Positions 7,384 to 14,949 of a stretch of 25,027 nt of DNA are shown here, piece by piece. Both the position numbers and the translations under genes were made by a program. The stretch is from Clostridia bacterium. GTDB taxonomy: Bacteria > Bacillota_E > RBS10-35 > JAJYVN01. The first letter of the stretch is position 1, and the number at the start of each line of letters is the position of its first letter. The notes beneath the pieces were generated by a model, which was not told where the DNA came from, searched no databases, and saw only the letters and a program-made list of their open reading frames with translations. Where the stretch lies: positions 1 to 25,027 of the forward strand of contig DAHWHT010000232.1 in NCBI GenBank assembly GCA_027335515.1, given 5' to 3'.

Positions 7384-8706
7384 ATGGAACCGTCGCGATC
7401 GGAACGGTGGTTTGCGCGCGCCTGCGCCCGCATCCCCGGAGGGGTCAACAGCCCGGTGCGTGCCTTCCAGGCCGTGGGGGGCACGCCGCGCTTCATGGCG
7501 CGGGCGCGCGGTCCCCACCTTTGGGACGTGGACGGGCGCCGCTACCTGGACCTGTGCATGAGTTGGGGGCCCCTGCCGCTGGGTCATGCCGACCCCGCGG
7601 TCGTGGAGGCGGTCTGCCGCGCGGCGGCCCTGGGCACCACCTTCGGGGCGGCCACCGCCGGCGAGGTGGAGTTGGCCGAGCGGATCGCGCAGGCGATGCC
7701 TGCGGTGGAACTGGTCCGTCTGGTCTCCTCCGGCACCGAGGCGGTGATGAGCGCGGTGCGGCTGGCGCGGGCGTGCACCGGGCGCAACCGCATCGTCAAG
7801 TGTGCGGGCGCCTACCACGGACACGCGGACCCTTTCCTGGTGGAGGCGGGATCCGGGGCGCTCAGCGGCGGTGTGCCGTCCAGTCCCGGCGTGCCGGCGG
7901 CCGTCGCCGACGACACGCTGCTTTGCCCATACAACGACGCCGCGGCGGTGGAGGCCCTGTGCGCGGCGCACCCGGGCTCCGTGGCCGCCATTGTGGTGGA
8001 GCCGGTGGCGGGCAACATGGGCCTGGTGCCGCCGCGCGCCGGCTACCTGCGGGCGCTGCGCACCGTGGCCGACGCCGCCGGCGCCCTGCTGATCTTCGAC
8101 GAGGTGATCACGGGCTTTCGCGTCGGGTATGGCGGGGCGCAGGGACTCTACGGCGTGCGGCCCGATCTCACGTGTCTGGGAAAGATCCTGGGCGGCGGCC
8201 TGCCGCTGGCGGCTTACGGCGGACGGGCCGAATGGATGCGTCAGGTGGCCCCGGACGGGCCGGTCTACCAGGCCGGGACGCTCTCGGGCAACCCGCTGGC
8301 GGTCGCCGCCGGGTTGGCCACCCTGGAGCGGCTGCGCGCCCCCGGCAGCTACGAGGCCCTGGAGGCCTGCGGGCGGGCGGCGGCGGCGGCGCTGGCCCAG
8401 GCGGCCGCGACCGCGGGTGTGCCGTGCGCCGTCGTTCAGATGGGGTCGCTGCTGACGCCCTTTGTGTGCCCGTCGGCACCGATGGACCTCCAGGGCGTGC
8501 GGGCCGTCGACCGCGCCGCGTACGGCCACTTCTTTCAGGCGATGCTGGCGCGCGGCGTCTACCTGCCGCCGTCGCCATTTGAGTGTTGTTTCCTCTCTTT
8601 GGCGCACGGACCGCAGGAACTGGAAGCGCTGGAGGCGGCGGCAGGGGAGGCGTTTGCCGAGGTGGCCGATGCCGCAGGCAGGCGGGGGGGCGAGGGCCGG
8701 TCCTAG
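7384..8706 (+). CDS. hemL: Glutamate-1-semialdehyde 2,1-aminomutase
   Basis: This PLP enzyme converts glutamate-1-semialdehyde to 5-aminolevulinate for tetrapyrrole synthesis. The 440-residue protein carries IPGGVNSPVRAF near the start, SSGTEA (115-120, phosphate binding), AYHGHADPFLVEAGSGAL (characteristic of this enzyme among class III aminotransferases), IFDEVITGF (D239 for the pyridine nitrogen) and the PLP lysine K267 in CLGKILGGGLP. Start choice: GTG 7372 overlaps argH as GTGA but has no properly spaced ribosome-binding site, whereas GGTGATC at 7371-7377, complementary to the 16S 3' end, sits 6 bases before ATG 7384. No other haem genes are nearby, so this is an isolated member of the pathway co-transcribed with amino-acid genes. 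Confidence 0.92.
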   Translation: MEPSRSERWFARACARIPGGVNSPVRAFQAVGGTPRFMARARGPHLWDVDGRRYLDLCMSWGPLPLGHADPAVVEAVCRAAALGTTFGAATAGEVELAERIAQAMPAVELVRLVSSGTEAVMSAVRLARACTGRNRIVKCAGAYHGHADPFLVEAGSGALSGGVPSSPGVPAAVADDTLLCPYNDAAAVEALCAAHPGSVAAIVVEPVAGNMGLVPPRAGYLRALRTVADAAGALLIFDEVITGFRVGYGGAQGLYGVRPDLTCLGKILGGGLPLAAYGGRAEWMRQVAPDGPVYQAGTLSGNPLAVAAGLATLERLRAPGSYEALEACGRAAAAALAQAAATAGVPCAVVQMGSLLTPFVCPSAPMDLQGVRAVDRAAYGHFFQAMLARGVYLPPSPFECCFLSLAHGPQELEALEAAAGEAFAEVADAAGRRGGEGRS

Positions 8707-8759
8707 CGCCGCCGCCGGCCCCGGTGATCCGATCTCGGTTCCAGGGAAGGGTGAACCCC

Positions 8760-9593
8760 GTGGAGGTCACGGCGCTGGTCGGGCCGGCCGGCACGGGCAA
8801 GAGCCAGCGGGCCTCGCTGGTGGCTCGGGCGCACGGCCTGCGGCACATCATCGACGATGGTCTGCTCATCCGCGATGGCCACATCGTGGCAGGCGAGTCC
8901 GCCAAGAAGGAAGCGAACGCGATGGCGGCGGTGCGGCGGGCGATCTTTACCGACGCCGCCCACGCCCAGGCGGTGCGGTCCACCCTGATCGCCGATCAGC
9001 CCGACGGTGTGCTGGTGCTGGGCACCAGTCTGGCGATGGTCCACCGCATCGTGGATACCCTGGACCTGCCCCGCCCGGAGAAGGTGGTGCGCATCGAGGA
9101 GGTGGCCACCTCCGAGGAGATGCGGCACGCGCGCCGCATCCGCCGCACCGAGGGCCGGCATGTGATCCCCGCGCCGACCTTCGAGGTGCGGCGGTCGTTT
9201 TCCGGCTACCTGGTCGACCCGCTGCGCCTGTTGCAGCGCGACGCCCAGCGCGCCGAGGCGCACGTCGTCGAGAAGTCGACGGTGCGTCCGACCTTCAGCG
9301 CCCTGGGCCGCTTTTTCATCGCCGATACGGTCGTCGCCGCGATTGCCGAACGGGCCTGCTGCGAGGTGGCCGGCGTGGCCGACGCCCGCCGCGGGCGGGT
9401 TGAGCAGACCGCCAACGGGGTGTATGTGGCGGTGGACCTCAGTCTGGAACTCGGAAGCCAACTGCCGGACGTCCTGCGACAGGCGCAGCTGCGGGCGCGC
9501 GACGCCGTCGAGGCCATGACCGCGCTGCACGTTCTGCGCCTCGATGTGATCGCGCGCCGCGTCGTGCGGCGGGCGCAGGGCCCTCCCGCCTGA
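8760..9593 (+). CDS. P-loop NTPase with C-terminal Asp23/Gls24-like domain
   Basis: The 277-residue product starts with a P-loop, GPAGTGKS (8-15), in the context ALVGPAGTGKSQRASLVA, followed by a conserved block (IIDDGLLIRDGHIVAGESAKKE...) that I recognise from uncharacterised ATP-binding proteins of Clostridia-type Bacillota. The last 70 or so residues (YVAVDLSLELG..LPDVLRQAQLRARDAVEAMTALHVLRLDV) resemble the Asp23/Gls24 envelope-stress fold. Nucleotide binding is likely; the cellular role is unknown. The frame is open from 8583 inside hemL. GTG 8760 is preferred as it follows GGAAGGGTG at good spacing; GTG 8751 is the alternative. It lies 53 bases after hemL and is probably the last gene of the cluster, convergent with proC. 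Confidence 0.75.
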   Translation: MEVTALVGPAGTGKSQRASLVARAHGLRHIIDDGLLIRDGHIVAGESAKKEANAMAAVRRAIFTDAAHAQAVRSTLIADQPDGVLVLGTSLAMVHRIVDTLDLPRPEKVVRIEEVATSEEMRHARRIRRTEGRHVIPAPTFEVRRSFSGYLVDPLRLLQRDAQRAEAHVVEKSTVRPTFSALGRFFIADTVVAAIAERACCEVAGVADARRGRVEQTANGVYVAVDLSLELGSQLPDVLRQAQLRARDAVEAMTALHVLRLDVIARRVVRRAQGPPA

Positions 9594-9608
9594 CTCGGCC
9601 GCGGTGCG

Positions 9609-9621
9609 CCGCCTGGGGCGG
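9609..9621. terminator. Short hairpin between convergent genes (possible terminator)
   Basis: CCGCC-TGG-GGCGG lies in the 28-base gap between the P-loop/Asp23 gene and the proC stop codon, both transcribed towards it. The flanking CCTGA and TCAGG can lengthen the stem imperfectly. No U-tract follows on either strand, so termination is a weak inference. Confidence 0.3.
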
Positions 9622-10470
9622 TCAGGGCGGCGGGGACGCGGGATCGGACCACGATGCCCCCATTTCCCTGCTGCGGGTCCGTGCCCGCGCCACCGCCTCG
9701 GCCAGCAACGCGTCAAGGCCGCCCTCGTCGAGCGCCGTCAGCCCGGCGAGGGTGGTGCCGCCCGGCGAGGAAACGGCGGCGCGCAGCGCGGCGGGTGGAC
9801 GCGGGTCCTGCGCTGCCAGGCGCGCGGCGCCTTCCACCGTACGCAGCACGAGCGGCCCGGCCAACTCGGCGGGCAGTCCGGCGGCCAGGGCGGCGCGCCC
9901 CAGGGATTCCAGAAAGCGGAATACGTAGGCCGGGCCGCTGCCGGCGACCGCGGTCGCCGCGTCCATCGCCCCTTCCTCCACCCGCCAGGCGTCACCCACG
10001 GCGCAAAGCAGCGTGGCGGCGAGCTCCAGGTCGGCCGGCCGGGCGTGGCGGCCGGCGGCGAAGGTCGTGGCCGAAGCGCGCACCGCGGCGGCGATGTTGG
10101 GCATGGCCCGGACCACGCGCGGCCGCAGGGGCGTGCCAAGGGCTCGCTCCAGAAAGGCGGTGGGCACGCCCGCCAGGCAGGACAGCAGCAGGTGGCGCGC
10201 CTGCCAGTGGGGGGCGATCTCCGCGAGCGCCTCGGCTGCCGCCGCCGGTTTGCAAAGCAGCACGACCACGTCGACCGCCGCCAGCAGTTCGGCTCGGTCG
10301 CGCGTCGTCCGCAGGCCGGCGGCGCGCATGCGCTCCAGCCGCTGGGCGTCCGAGCGGTTGGTTACCCACAACTGCCCGGGCGTCCAGCCGCCGGCGAGCC
10401 ACCCGCCGACCAGCGCCGCGGCGAGGGAGCCCGCGCCCACGAGGCCGAGTGCCGGTTTACCAACGCCCAT
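9622..10470 (-). CDS. proC: Pyrroline-5-carboxylate reductase
   Basis: This enzyme reduces 1-pyrroline-5-carboxylate to proline with NAD(P)H. From the ATG at 10470 the protein has 282 residues. Motifs are the Rossmann loop GLVGAGSLA (9-17; the family usually has GAGNMA), LLCKP (71-75), RAMPN (121-125), AGSGPAY (176-182, catalytic/substrate loop) and SSPGGTT (234-240, the family signature), followed by LAGLTALDEGGLDALLAEAV. The frame extends a further 79 codons upstream without family resemblance. GGGGGTG lies about 4 bases before the chosen ATG. It is a single minus-strand gene between two plus-strand units; the intergenic region to the SleB gene is a divergent promoter region. It ends with a Ser/Pro-rich tail. 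Confidence 0.92.
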   Translation of the reverse strand: MGVGKPALGLVGAGSLAAALVGGWLAGGWTPGQLWVTNRSDAQRLERMRAAGLRTTRDRAELLAAVDVVVLLCKPAAAAEALAEIAPHWQARHLLLSCLAGVPTAFLERALGTPLRPRVVRAMPNIAAAVRASATTFAAGRHARPADLELAATLLCAVGDAWRVEEGAMDAATAVAGSGPAYVFRFLESLGRAALAAGLPAELAGPLVLRTVEGAARLAAQDPRPPAALRAAVSSPGGTTLAGLTALDEGGLDALLAEAVARARTRSREMGASWSDPASPPP

Positions 10471-10511
10471 CGGGCACCCCCGTCCGCGCCTGCCGACGTC
10501 CGCACCACGAT

Positions 10512-10526
10512 AGCCAGTCGCTGGCT
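10512..10526. promoter_or_regulatory. Inverted repeat in the proC/SleB divergent region
   Basis: AGCCAG-TCG-CTGGCT is a perfect 6-base inverted repeat about 42 bases upstream of the proC start. It may be an operator or a 5' hairpin of the proC mRNA. No matching regulator is known to me. Confidence 0.25.
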
Positions 10527-10689
10527 TTCCGACAACCCCACCCCCGAAATCGCTCGACGTCTTTCGACTTGTCATCCACAGGCGGGATCGCGCGGCGGTG
10601 CCCGAGGGTGCCAGGACGCGCCCTGCCACGCTGCTTCCGCGAAACCGGCCCAACCGGCGGAATTCGCGCTGTGGCGGCCGCTGACCGGG

Positions 10690-10805
10690 GGGCCCCGCGG
10701 GAGTCACGCAGGAAAAACGGGGTGAGCGGCCAAATCGTCGCCCTGCCCGAGCCGGAGACCCCTCACCGATGAGGTGGGACCGACTCCCTGAATGGAGGCG
10801 GTCCC
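10690..10805 (+). promoter_or_regulatory. Structured leader upstream of the SleB gene; riboswitch candidate
   Basis: The 363 bases between proC and the hydrolase hold no convincing gene, but the last 140 or so are rich in pairing. CCTCA-CCGA-TGAGG is at 10761-10774. A long hairpin at 10776-10805 has GGGACCG pairing CGGTCCC (7 pairs), one A/G mismatch, CTCC pairing GGAG, and loop CTGAAT; it ends 17 bases before the ribosome-binding site. Upstream lie GGGGGGCCCC, GGGGTGAGCGG and CCTGCCCGAGCC in the same order as GGGGGACCC, GGGGTGAA and GCCCGARCC in c-di-AMP (ydaO/yuaA) riboswitches, which often precede cell-wall hydrolases. The most conserved 3' block of that family (CAGCTAACC...) is not present, so the family assignment is only a hypothesis. 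Confidence 0.35.
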
Positions 10806-10833
10806 GGGGTTGGCGCGCGGGCGGAGGGGAGGG

Positions 10834-11868
10834 ATGGAACGCTTGTGGCGAGGGTTTAGCCTTGGGCAGTGGGGGAGGGCATCCTGGCCCCTGGCCCTGA
10901 CCGGTTTGGCTGCGATGGCGCCTTTGGTTTCATTTGGAATCGTGAGCCCCATGCCCCCCCCACGACCAACGGCCGTGGCGCGCGGCGCCGTCCAGGTACC
11001 ACGATCCCCCCCCGGCCCGGCAGTTCCCATCCTGGTGAATGGAACCCGCGCCGCGGTGCGCGGGAGGGTGGACCGGGGCGTGACGATGGCCCGCCTCGGT
11101 CCACTGATTCGGGCGCTGGGAGGCACGGTCCAAGGCACGGCGCACTCCGGGCGGGCACGCGTGTTGCTCGCCGGCAAGGTGGTGCAGGCCGCCGCGGCAC
11201 AACCGGACCTGATGGTTGACGGCCGCCCGGTGGCCCTGACGCTGGCCCCCCGCATGGTGGGCGGAGAGTTGTATGTGCCGGTGCGTGCCGTGGCCCAGGC
11301 CGCGGGGTATGGGCTGCGATGGTTGGCGGCCAACGGGGCGGTGGCGATTGACACCAGGGGCGCGGCGCCGCTGAAGCGGCTGCTGCCTCCGCCCGCGGCG
11401 GCCGAGGCGCGCCAGGCGCCCGCCCGCAAGGTCCAGGCTCCTACGGCACCGGTCCGCGCGGCTGCACCGGCACCGGCTCGGCCCGCCGGTCCGGCCGCCG
11501 TCGTGCCCTACACGCCGGCGGACGTGGCGCTGATCGGACGGGTGGTGCATGGCGAGGCGGACAGCCAACCGTTTGCGGCAAAGCTCGGGGTGGCCGCCGT
11601 GATCGTCAACCGCGTGCGCACGCCCGGTTTCCCGAAGTCCATCCCCGCGGTGGTCTATGCCCCGGGGCAGTTCCAGAGCGTTGGCGGCCCGCTGTATGAG
11701 CAGGCGCCGTCGCCGCAGGACATGCTGGCCGCGACGCAGGCCCTGCACGGGGCGGACCCCACAGGAGGGGCGCTGTTCTTCTTCAACCCGGCGACCACGT
11801 GGGGCGGCTCCTGGATCTTCCGTCTTCCGGTGGCACGCGTGCTGGGTGCGTTCCGCTTCGCGCGCTGA
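10834..11868 (+). CDS. SleB-type cell-wall hydrolase with copper-amine-oxidase-like N-terminal domain
   Basis: This is predicted to be an exported peptidoglycan hydrolase, related to the spore-cortex lytic enzyme SleB/CwlJ. In 344 residues there is an N-terminal signal/anchor segment (about 16-37), a domain resembling the copper amine oxidase N-terminal fold common in Bacillota envelope proteins (about 65-175; PILVNGT, LMVDGRPVAL, MVGGELYVPVRAVAQAAGY), an Ala/Pro-rich linker (176-225), and the SleB (Hydrolase_2) catalytic domain at 229-344. The latter shows ALIGRVVHGEA with the conserved Glu (E241), VAAVIVNRVRTPGFP, GQFQSV, and ends FNPATTWGGSWIF...FAR. ATG 10834 is chosen because GGAGG lies 6 bases upstream; an in-frame ATG at 10792 falls inside the leader hairpin. 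Whether it acts in germination or vegetative wall turnover cannot be told. Confidence 0.85.
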   Translation: MERLWRGFSLGQWGRASWPLALTGLAAMAPLVSFGIVSPMPPPRPTAVARGAVQVPRSPPGPAVPILVNGTRAAVRGRVDRGVTMARLGPLIRALGGTVQGTAHSGRARVLLAGKVVQAAAAQPDLMVDGRPVALTLAPRMVGGELYVPVRAVAQAAGYGLRWLAANGAVAIDTRGAAPLKRLLPPPAAAEARQAPARKVQAPTAPVRAAAPAPARPAGPAAVVPYTPADVALIGRVVHGEADSQPFAAKLGVAAVIVNRVRTPGFPKSIPAVVYAPGQFQSVGGPLYEQAPSPQDMLAATQALHGADPTGGALFFFNPATTWGGSWIFRLPVARVLGAFRFAR

Positions 11869-11941
11869 CGCGCCGCGGCCACGGCCGCCGTGGTCGCCGG
11901 CGGATAGAGGTATGCGGTCCGAGGTCCCCCGCGTATCCAAT

Positions 11942-11968
11942 CCCCAGCCGCCGCTCGGGCGGCTGGGG
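11942..11968 (+). terminator. Strong hairpin between SleB and Na/Pi genes
   Basis: An 11-base perfect stem (CCCCAGCCGCC with GGCGGCTGGGG) closes a 5-base loop, GCTCG. It lies 73 bases after the SleB stop and ends 11 bases before the next start codon. No U-tract follows, so it may terminate poorly; because it abuts the G-rich ribosome-binding region it could instead affect translation of the next gene. Confidence 0.45.
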
Positions 11969-11979
11969 GCGGGTGGGCG

Positions 11980-12885
11980 GTGGCGTGGCGCCTGGTGGCG
12001 GGATTGTGCGGTCTGGCGGCCGGCCTGGCGCTGCTGGCGCGGTCCCTGCGGGGCCTTGGCGGGGGTGAGCGCCGCTTTGGACGCCGTGGGGGCGCGCCCC
12101 TGCCGTTGGCGGCCCTCGGCGGCCTGCTGGCGACCGTCTTGGTCCAATCCTCCAGTCTCTCGGTGGCCGGGCTCGTCGCGGCGGCCGACTCCGGGACCAT
12201 CGGTCTGGCGCAGGCCTGGGCGGCGGTGGGCGGGGCCAATGTCGGCACGACCCTGATGGCCCACTTCACGGGTTGGCGGGCACCGTGGGCGCTGCTGGCG
12301 GCGGCGGGTGCCGTGGCGCTCGCGCTGGCCGTGCCGCGCGCCGTCCGTCCGTTTGGCGGCGCCCTGGGGGGAGGGGTGCTGCTCCTGGCGGCGCTGCGCC
12401 TCATGGACGCCGCCTTGGCGGCGGGTCGATTGCCGGGTGCGGCGTGGCTTGCCCGCTGGACGGGCGCCCCCTGGCCCGCCTTTCTTGCCGGTGCGCTGCT
12501 GACCGCCGTCTGGATGTCCAGCGGCCTCAGCCTCGCGGTGGTCCAGTCCCTGGCGGGCGGCGGCAGGGTTTCGTTGGCGGCGGCGATCGCCTTTGTCTGC
12601 GGGGCGAACGTCGGGACGACCGCCGACGTGCTGGCAGCCAGCCTCGGCACGGGGTGGCGCGGCCGGGCGACGGCGGGGTTTCACCTCCTTTTCAACCTCA
12701 CGTGCGCCGGCCTCGGCATGCTTCTGCTCGGGCCGCTGGCGTCTTTGGCTGCCGGCGCCCCGCCCGGCCCCTACCTGGCGCGCCTGCACACCGGTCTCAA
12801 CCTGGCGGCGGCCCTGGCCTGGCTCCCCGTGGTGGGACCCGCCGCGCGTCGGCTGGAAGCCGCCCGGCGGCGGCGGCCATTGTGA
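11980..12885 (+). CDS. Na/Pi-cotransporter family membrane protein
   Basis: The 301-residue hydrophobic protein contains the internally repeated signature of PF02690 (Na+/phosphate cotransporter II related): first VLVQSSSLSVAG (53-64) followed by GGANVGTT (84-91), then VWMSSGLSLAVVQ followed by CGANVGTT in the second half. The two inverted halves with QSSS/SSG and GANVGTT form the expected substrate and sodium sites. It lacks the C-terminal PhoU-like domain of the longer (about 550-residue) bacterial members, so it is the short form. Phosphate import or another anion is inferred only from the family. The GTG start follows GGGTGGGC. Its stop codon is embedded in the -35 hexamer of the next promoter. 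Confidence 0.8.
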   Translation: MAWRLVAGLCGLAAGLALLARSLRGLGGGERRFGRRGGAPLPLAALGGLLATVLVQSSSLSVAGLVAAADSGTIGLAQAWAAVGGANVGTTLMAHFTGWRAPWALLAAAGAVALALAVPRAVRPFGGALGGGVLLLAALRLMDAALAAGRLPGAAWLARWTGAPWPAFLAGALLTAVWMSSGLSLAVVQSLAGGGRVSLAAAIAFVCGANVGTTADVLAASLGTGWRGRATAGFHLLFNLTCAGLGMLLLGPLASLAAGAPPGPYLARLHTGLNLAAALAWLPVVGPAARRLEAARRRRPL

Positions 12886-12908
12886 TCCAGGGCCGGATCG
12901 TGGATAAT
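12880..12908 (+). promoter_or_regulatory. Predicted promoter of the glycolytic operon
   Basis: TTGTGA (12880-12885) and GATAAT (12903-12908) are spaced by exactly 17 bases, close to the sigma-A consensus and conspicuous in this GC-rich sequence. The -35 element overlaps the last codons of the Na/Pi gene. The predicted start near 12915 gives a leader of about 80 bases before pgk. Confidence 0.6.
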
Positions 12909-12997
12909 TGCGCGACTTCGCAGCGACGGTCGCCCCCGGGGCCGTACGGTGCGGCTGTGTTGGTTGCGTGGGCGGTTTGCGAAGCGGAGGTGGCCCC

Positions 12998-14188
12998 TTG
13001 CCAGCCGGGTTTGCCAAAAAGACGCTGCGCGACGTGTCCGTCGAGGGCCGGCGCGCCCTGGTGCGTGTGGACTTCAACGTGCCGCTCGACGGACCGCGCA
13101 TCCAGGACGACACCCGGATCCAGGCGGCGCTGCCGACCATCCACCATCTGTCGCAGCAGCGCGCCCGGATCGTTCTGGCAAGCCATCTGGGCCGCCCCGG
13201 GGGCAAGCGGGTGCCGAGTCTGAGCCTGCGGCCGGTGGCGCGGCGCCTGGAGGCGTTGATCGGCCGGCCCGTCGCCTTCAGCACGGACGCGGTCGGACCG
13301 CGGGCCCGCCGGGTCGTCGACCAGCTGCTGCCTGGGGACGTCGCCGTGCTGGAGAACACCCGCTTCTATCCCGAGGAGGAGCGCAACGATCCGATTTTCG
13401 CGCGCGCGTTGGCGGGACTGGGCGACCTCTACATCAACGACGCCTTTGGCGCGGCGCATCGGGCGCACGCGAGCAACGTCGGCGTGGCCGCGTACCTGCC
13501 GGCGGTGGCCGGCTTCCTGCTGGAGCGCGAGGTGTCCGCGCTGTCGCGGCTGTTTGAGGCGGAGTGCCCCTTTGTGGCGATCGTCGGCGGCGCGAAGGTG
13601 TCGGACAAGCTGGGGGTGCTCTCCCAGTTGCTGACGCGGGTCGACCGCCTCCTGATCGGGGGCGGCATGGCCAACACCTTTCTGGCGGCCCTGGGGTATG
13701 ACGTGGGCAAGTCGCGTCTGGAGCCCGACCAGGTGCCGGCGGCCAAACGGTTGATCGCCGCGGCGCGGGACCATCAGGTGGAACTGGACCTGCCCGTCGA
13801 CGTGGTGGTCGCGAACTTCTTTCTGGAGCAGGCGGACCACGCCGTCGTCCAGGTGGAGCAGATTCCCGCGGAGTGGATGGCACTGGACATCGGCCCCCTG
13901 ACGGTCGACCGCTTTGTGCGGAACCTGGCCGCGGCGCGCACCGTTTTTTGGAACGGCCCGCTCGGCGTGGCGGAATGGCCCAGCTTCGCCATGGGGACCG
14001 CCGGCGTGGCGCGGGCCGTCGCGGACCACCCCGGGTTCACCGTCGTCGGCGGCGGGGACTCGATCGCCGCCCTGCGCCGTCTGGGGGCGCTGGAGCGCAT
14101 TTCCCATATCAGCACCGGTGGCGGCGCCTCGCTCGAGTTTCTGGAGGGCAGGACGCTGCCCGGCGTCGCCTGTCTGGAGGACCGTTAG
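12998..14188 (+). CDS. pgk: Phosphoglycerate kinase
   Basis: This enzyme transfers phosphate from 1,3-bisphosphoglycerate to ADP in glycolysis. The frame is open from 12908, but the TTG at 12998 is the likely start: GGAGG (12986-12990) lies 7 bases upstream, no closer ATG/GTG exists, and the resulting 396 residues is the usual length. Motifs are RVDFNVPL (23-30), ASHLGRPGG (61-69), [63 protein letters not shown] and [13 protein letters not shown]. It is the first gene of the operon pgk-tpiA-gpmI-eno-secG. In many Bacillota gap and its repressor precede pgk; neither is present here. A TTG start for an abundant enzyme is uncommon but well supported. Confidence 0.95.
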   Translation: MPAGFAKKTLRDVSVEGRRALVRVDFNVPLDGPRIQDDTRIQAALPTIHHLSQQRARIVLASHLGRPGGKRVPSLSLRPVARRLEALIGRPVAFSTDAVGPRARRVVDQLLPGDVAVLENTRFYPEEERNDPIFARALAGLGDLYINDAFGAAHRAHASNVGVAAYLPAVAGFLLEREVSALSRLFEAECPFVAIVGGAKVSDKLGVLSQLLTRVDRLLIGGGMANTFLAALGYDVGKSRLEPDQVPAAKRLIAAARDHQVELDLPVDVVVANFFLEQADHAVVQVEQIPAEWMALDIGPLTVDRFVRNLAAARTVFWNGPLGVAEWPSFAMGTAGVARAVADHPGFTVVGGGDSIAALRRLGALERISHISTGGGASLEFLEGRTLPGVACLEDR

Positions 14189-14949
14189 TGGCAGGCAAAG
14201 ACCGGATCGTCGTCGGCAACTGGAAGATGCACAACACGGCCGCCCAGGCGCAGGCCCTGCTCCAGGCGTTGCGCGCCGGCCAGCCGCACCCGCCGGCCGG
14301 GACGCGCGTGGTCGTCTGTCCGCCCTTCACCGCGCTGGCCGCCGCGGCCGCGTGGGCCGGCAACGGCGTCGAACTGGGGGCGCAGGACGTCGGCTGGGCG
14401 GATTCCGGGGCCTTCACCGGCGAAGTGTCGGCGGGCATGCTGCGTGAGTTCGGGTGCGGCTGCGCCCTGGTCGGCCATTCCGAACGCCGCGCGCTGCTGG
14501 GTGAAACCGACCTGCAGGTGCGTGACAAGCTCTTGGCGTGCCGCCGCCACGGCCTGGTGCCGCTTTTGTGTGTGGGGGAAACCCTGGCCCAGCGGCAGGC
14601 CGGCCGGACCCGGCCGCGGCTGGAGGCTCAGGTGTCGTCGGCCCTGGAGGGGGTGGACCCCGGACCGCTCTGGGTGGCCTACGAGCCCGTCTGGGCGATC
14701 GGCACGGGCCAGGCGGCGACACCGGAGGATTGCCGCGCCGGGCTGGCGGTGCTGCGGGACGCCCTGCGGGCCGCCTGGGGCGAGGGTGCCGCCGGGGTTG
14801 CGTGTCTCTATGGGGGGAGCGTGACGGCGGCCAACGCCGGCGGGTTCGTGGACGCCGGCGCGGCGGACGGCCTGCTGGTCGGCGGCGCCTCACTGGATGC
14901 GGCGGCCTTTGCGGCCATCTGCCGCGCCGCCGGCGGTGGGACGGCATGA
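14188..14949 (+). CDS. tpiA: Triosephosphate isomerase
   Basis: This enzyme interconverts dihydroxyacetone phosphate and glyceraldehyde-3-phosphate. From the GTG at 14188, which shares one base with the pgk stop (TAGTG) and has GGAGG 7 bases upstream, the protein has 253 residues, normal for the family. Active-site residues are N11 and K13 in GNWKMH, H97 in LVGHSERR, and E166 in VAYEPVWAIGTG; the phosphate loop LYGGSV and GLLVGGASL are present near the C-terminus. The overlaps on both sides imply translational coupling. Confidence 0.95.
   Translation: MAGKDRIVVGNWKMHNTAAQAQALLQALRAGQPHPPAGTRVVVCPPFTALAAAAAWAGNGVELGAQDVGWADSGAFTGEVSAGMLREFGCGCALVGHSERRALLGETDLQVRDKLLACRRHGLVPLLCVGETLAQRQAGRTRPRLEAQVSSALEGVDPGPLWVAYEPVWAIGTGQAATPEDCRAGLAVLRDALRAAWGEGAAGVACLYGGSVTAANAGGFVDAGAADGLLVGGASLDAAAFAAICRAAGGGTA

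Noticed and set aside
6946..8607. A 553-codon minus-strand open frame
   Set aside because: Antisense to argH and hemL with no recognisable domain; a by-product of GC-rich codons.
10572..10580. TCATCCACA, one base from a DnaA box
   Set aside because: A single copy, with no AT-rich segment or replication gene nearby; chance is the simplest explanation.
10708..10774. Partial resemblance to a c-di-GMP-I riboswitch (ACGCAGG...ACCGATG)
   Set aside because: The matching pieces are short and the internal GACGCAAAGCC core is absent.
10771..10782. GAGGTGGGACCG, resembling the T-box AGGGTGGNACCGCG
   Set aside because: No specifier stem-loop could be recognised upstream, and the downstream gene is a wall hydrolase, not a synthetase or amino-acid gene.
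10930..13359. An 809-codon open frame on the minus strand
   Set aside because: It lies opposite the SleB, Na/Pi and pgk genes, which have clear family motifs. Its translation is Arg/Pro/Gly-rich and low-complexity, as expected for an antisense frame at very high GC.
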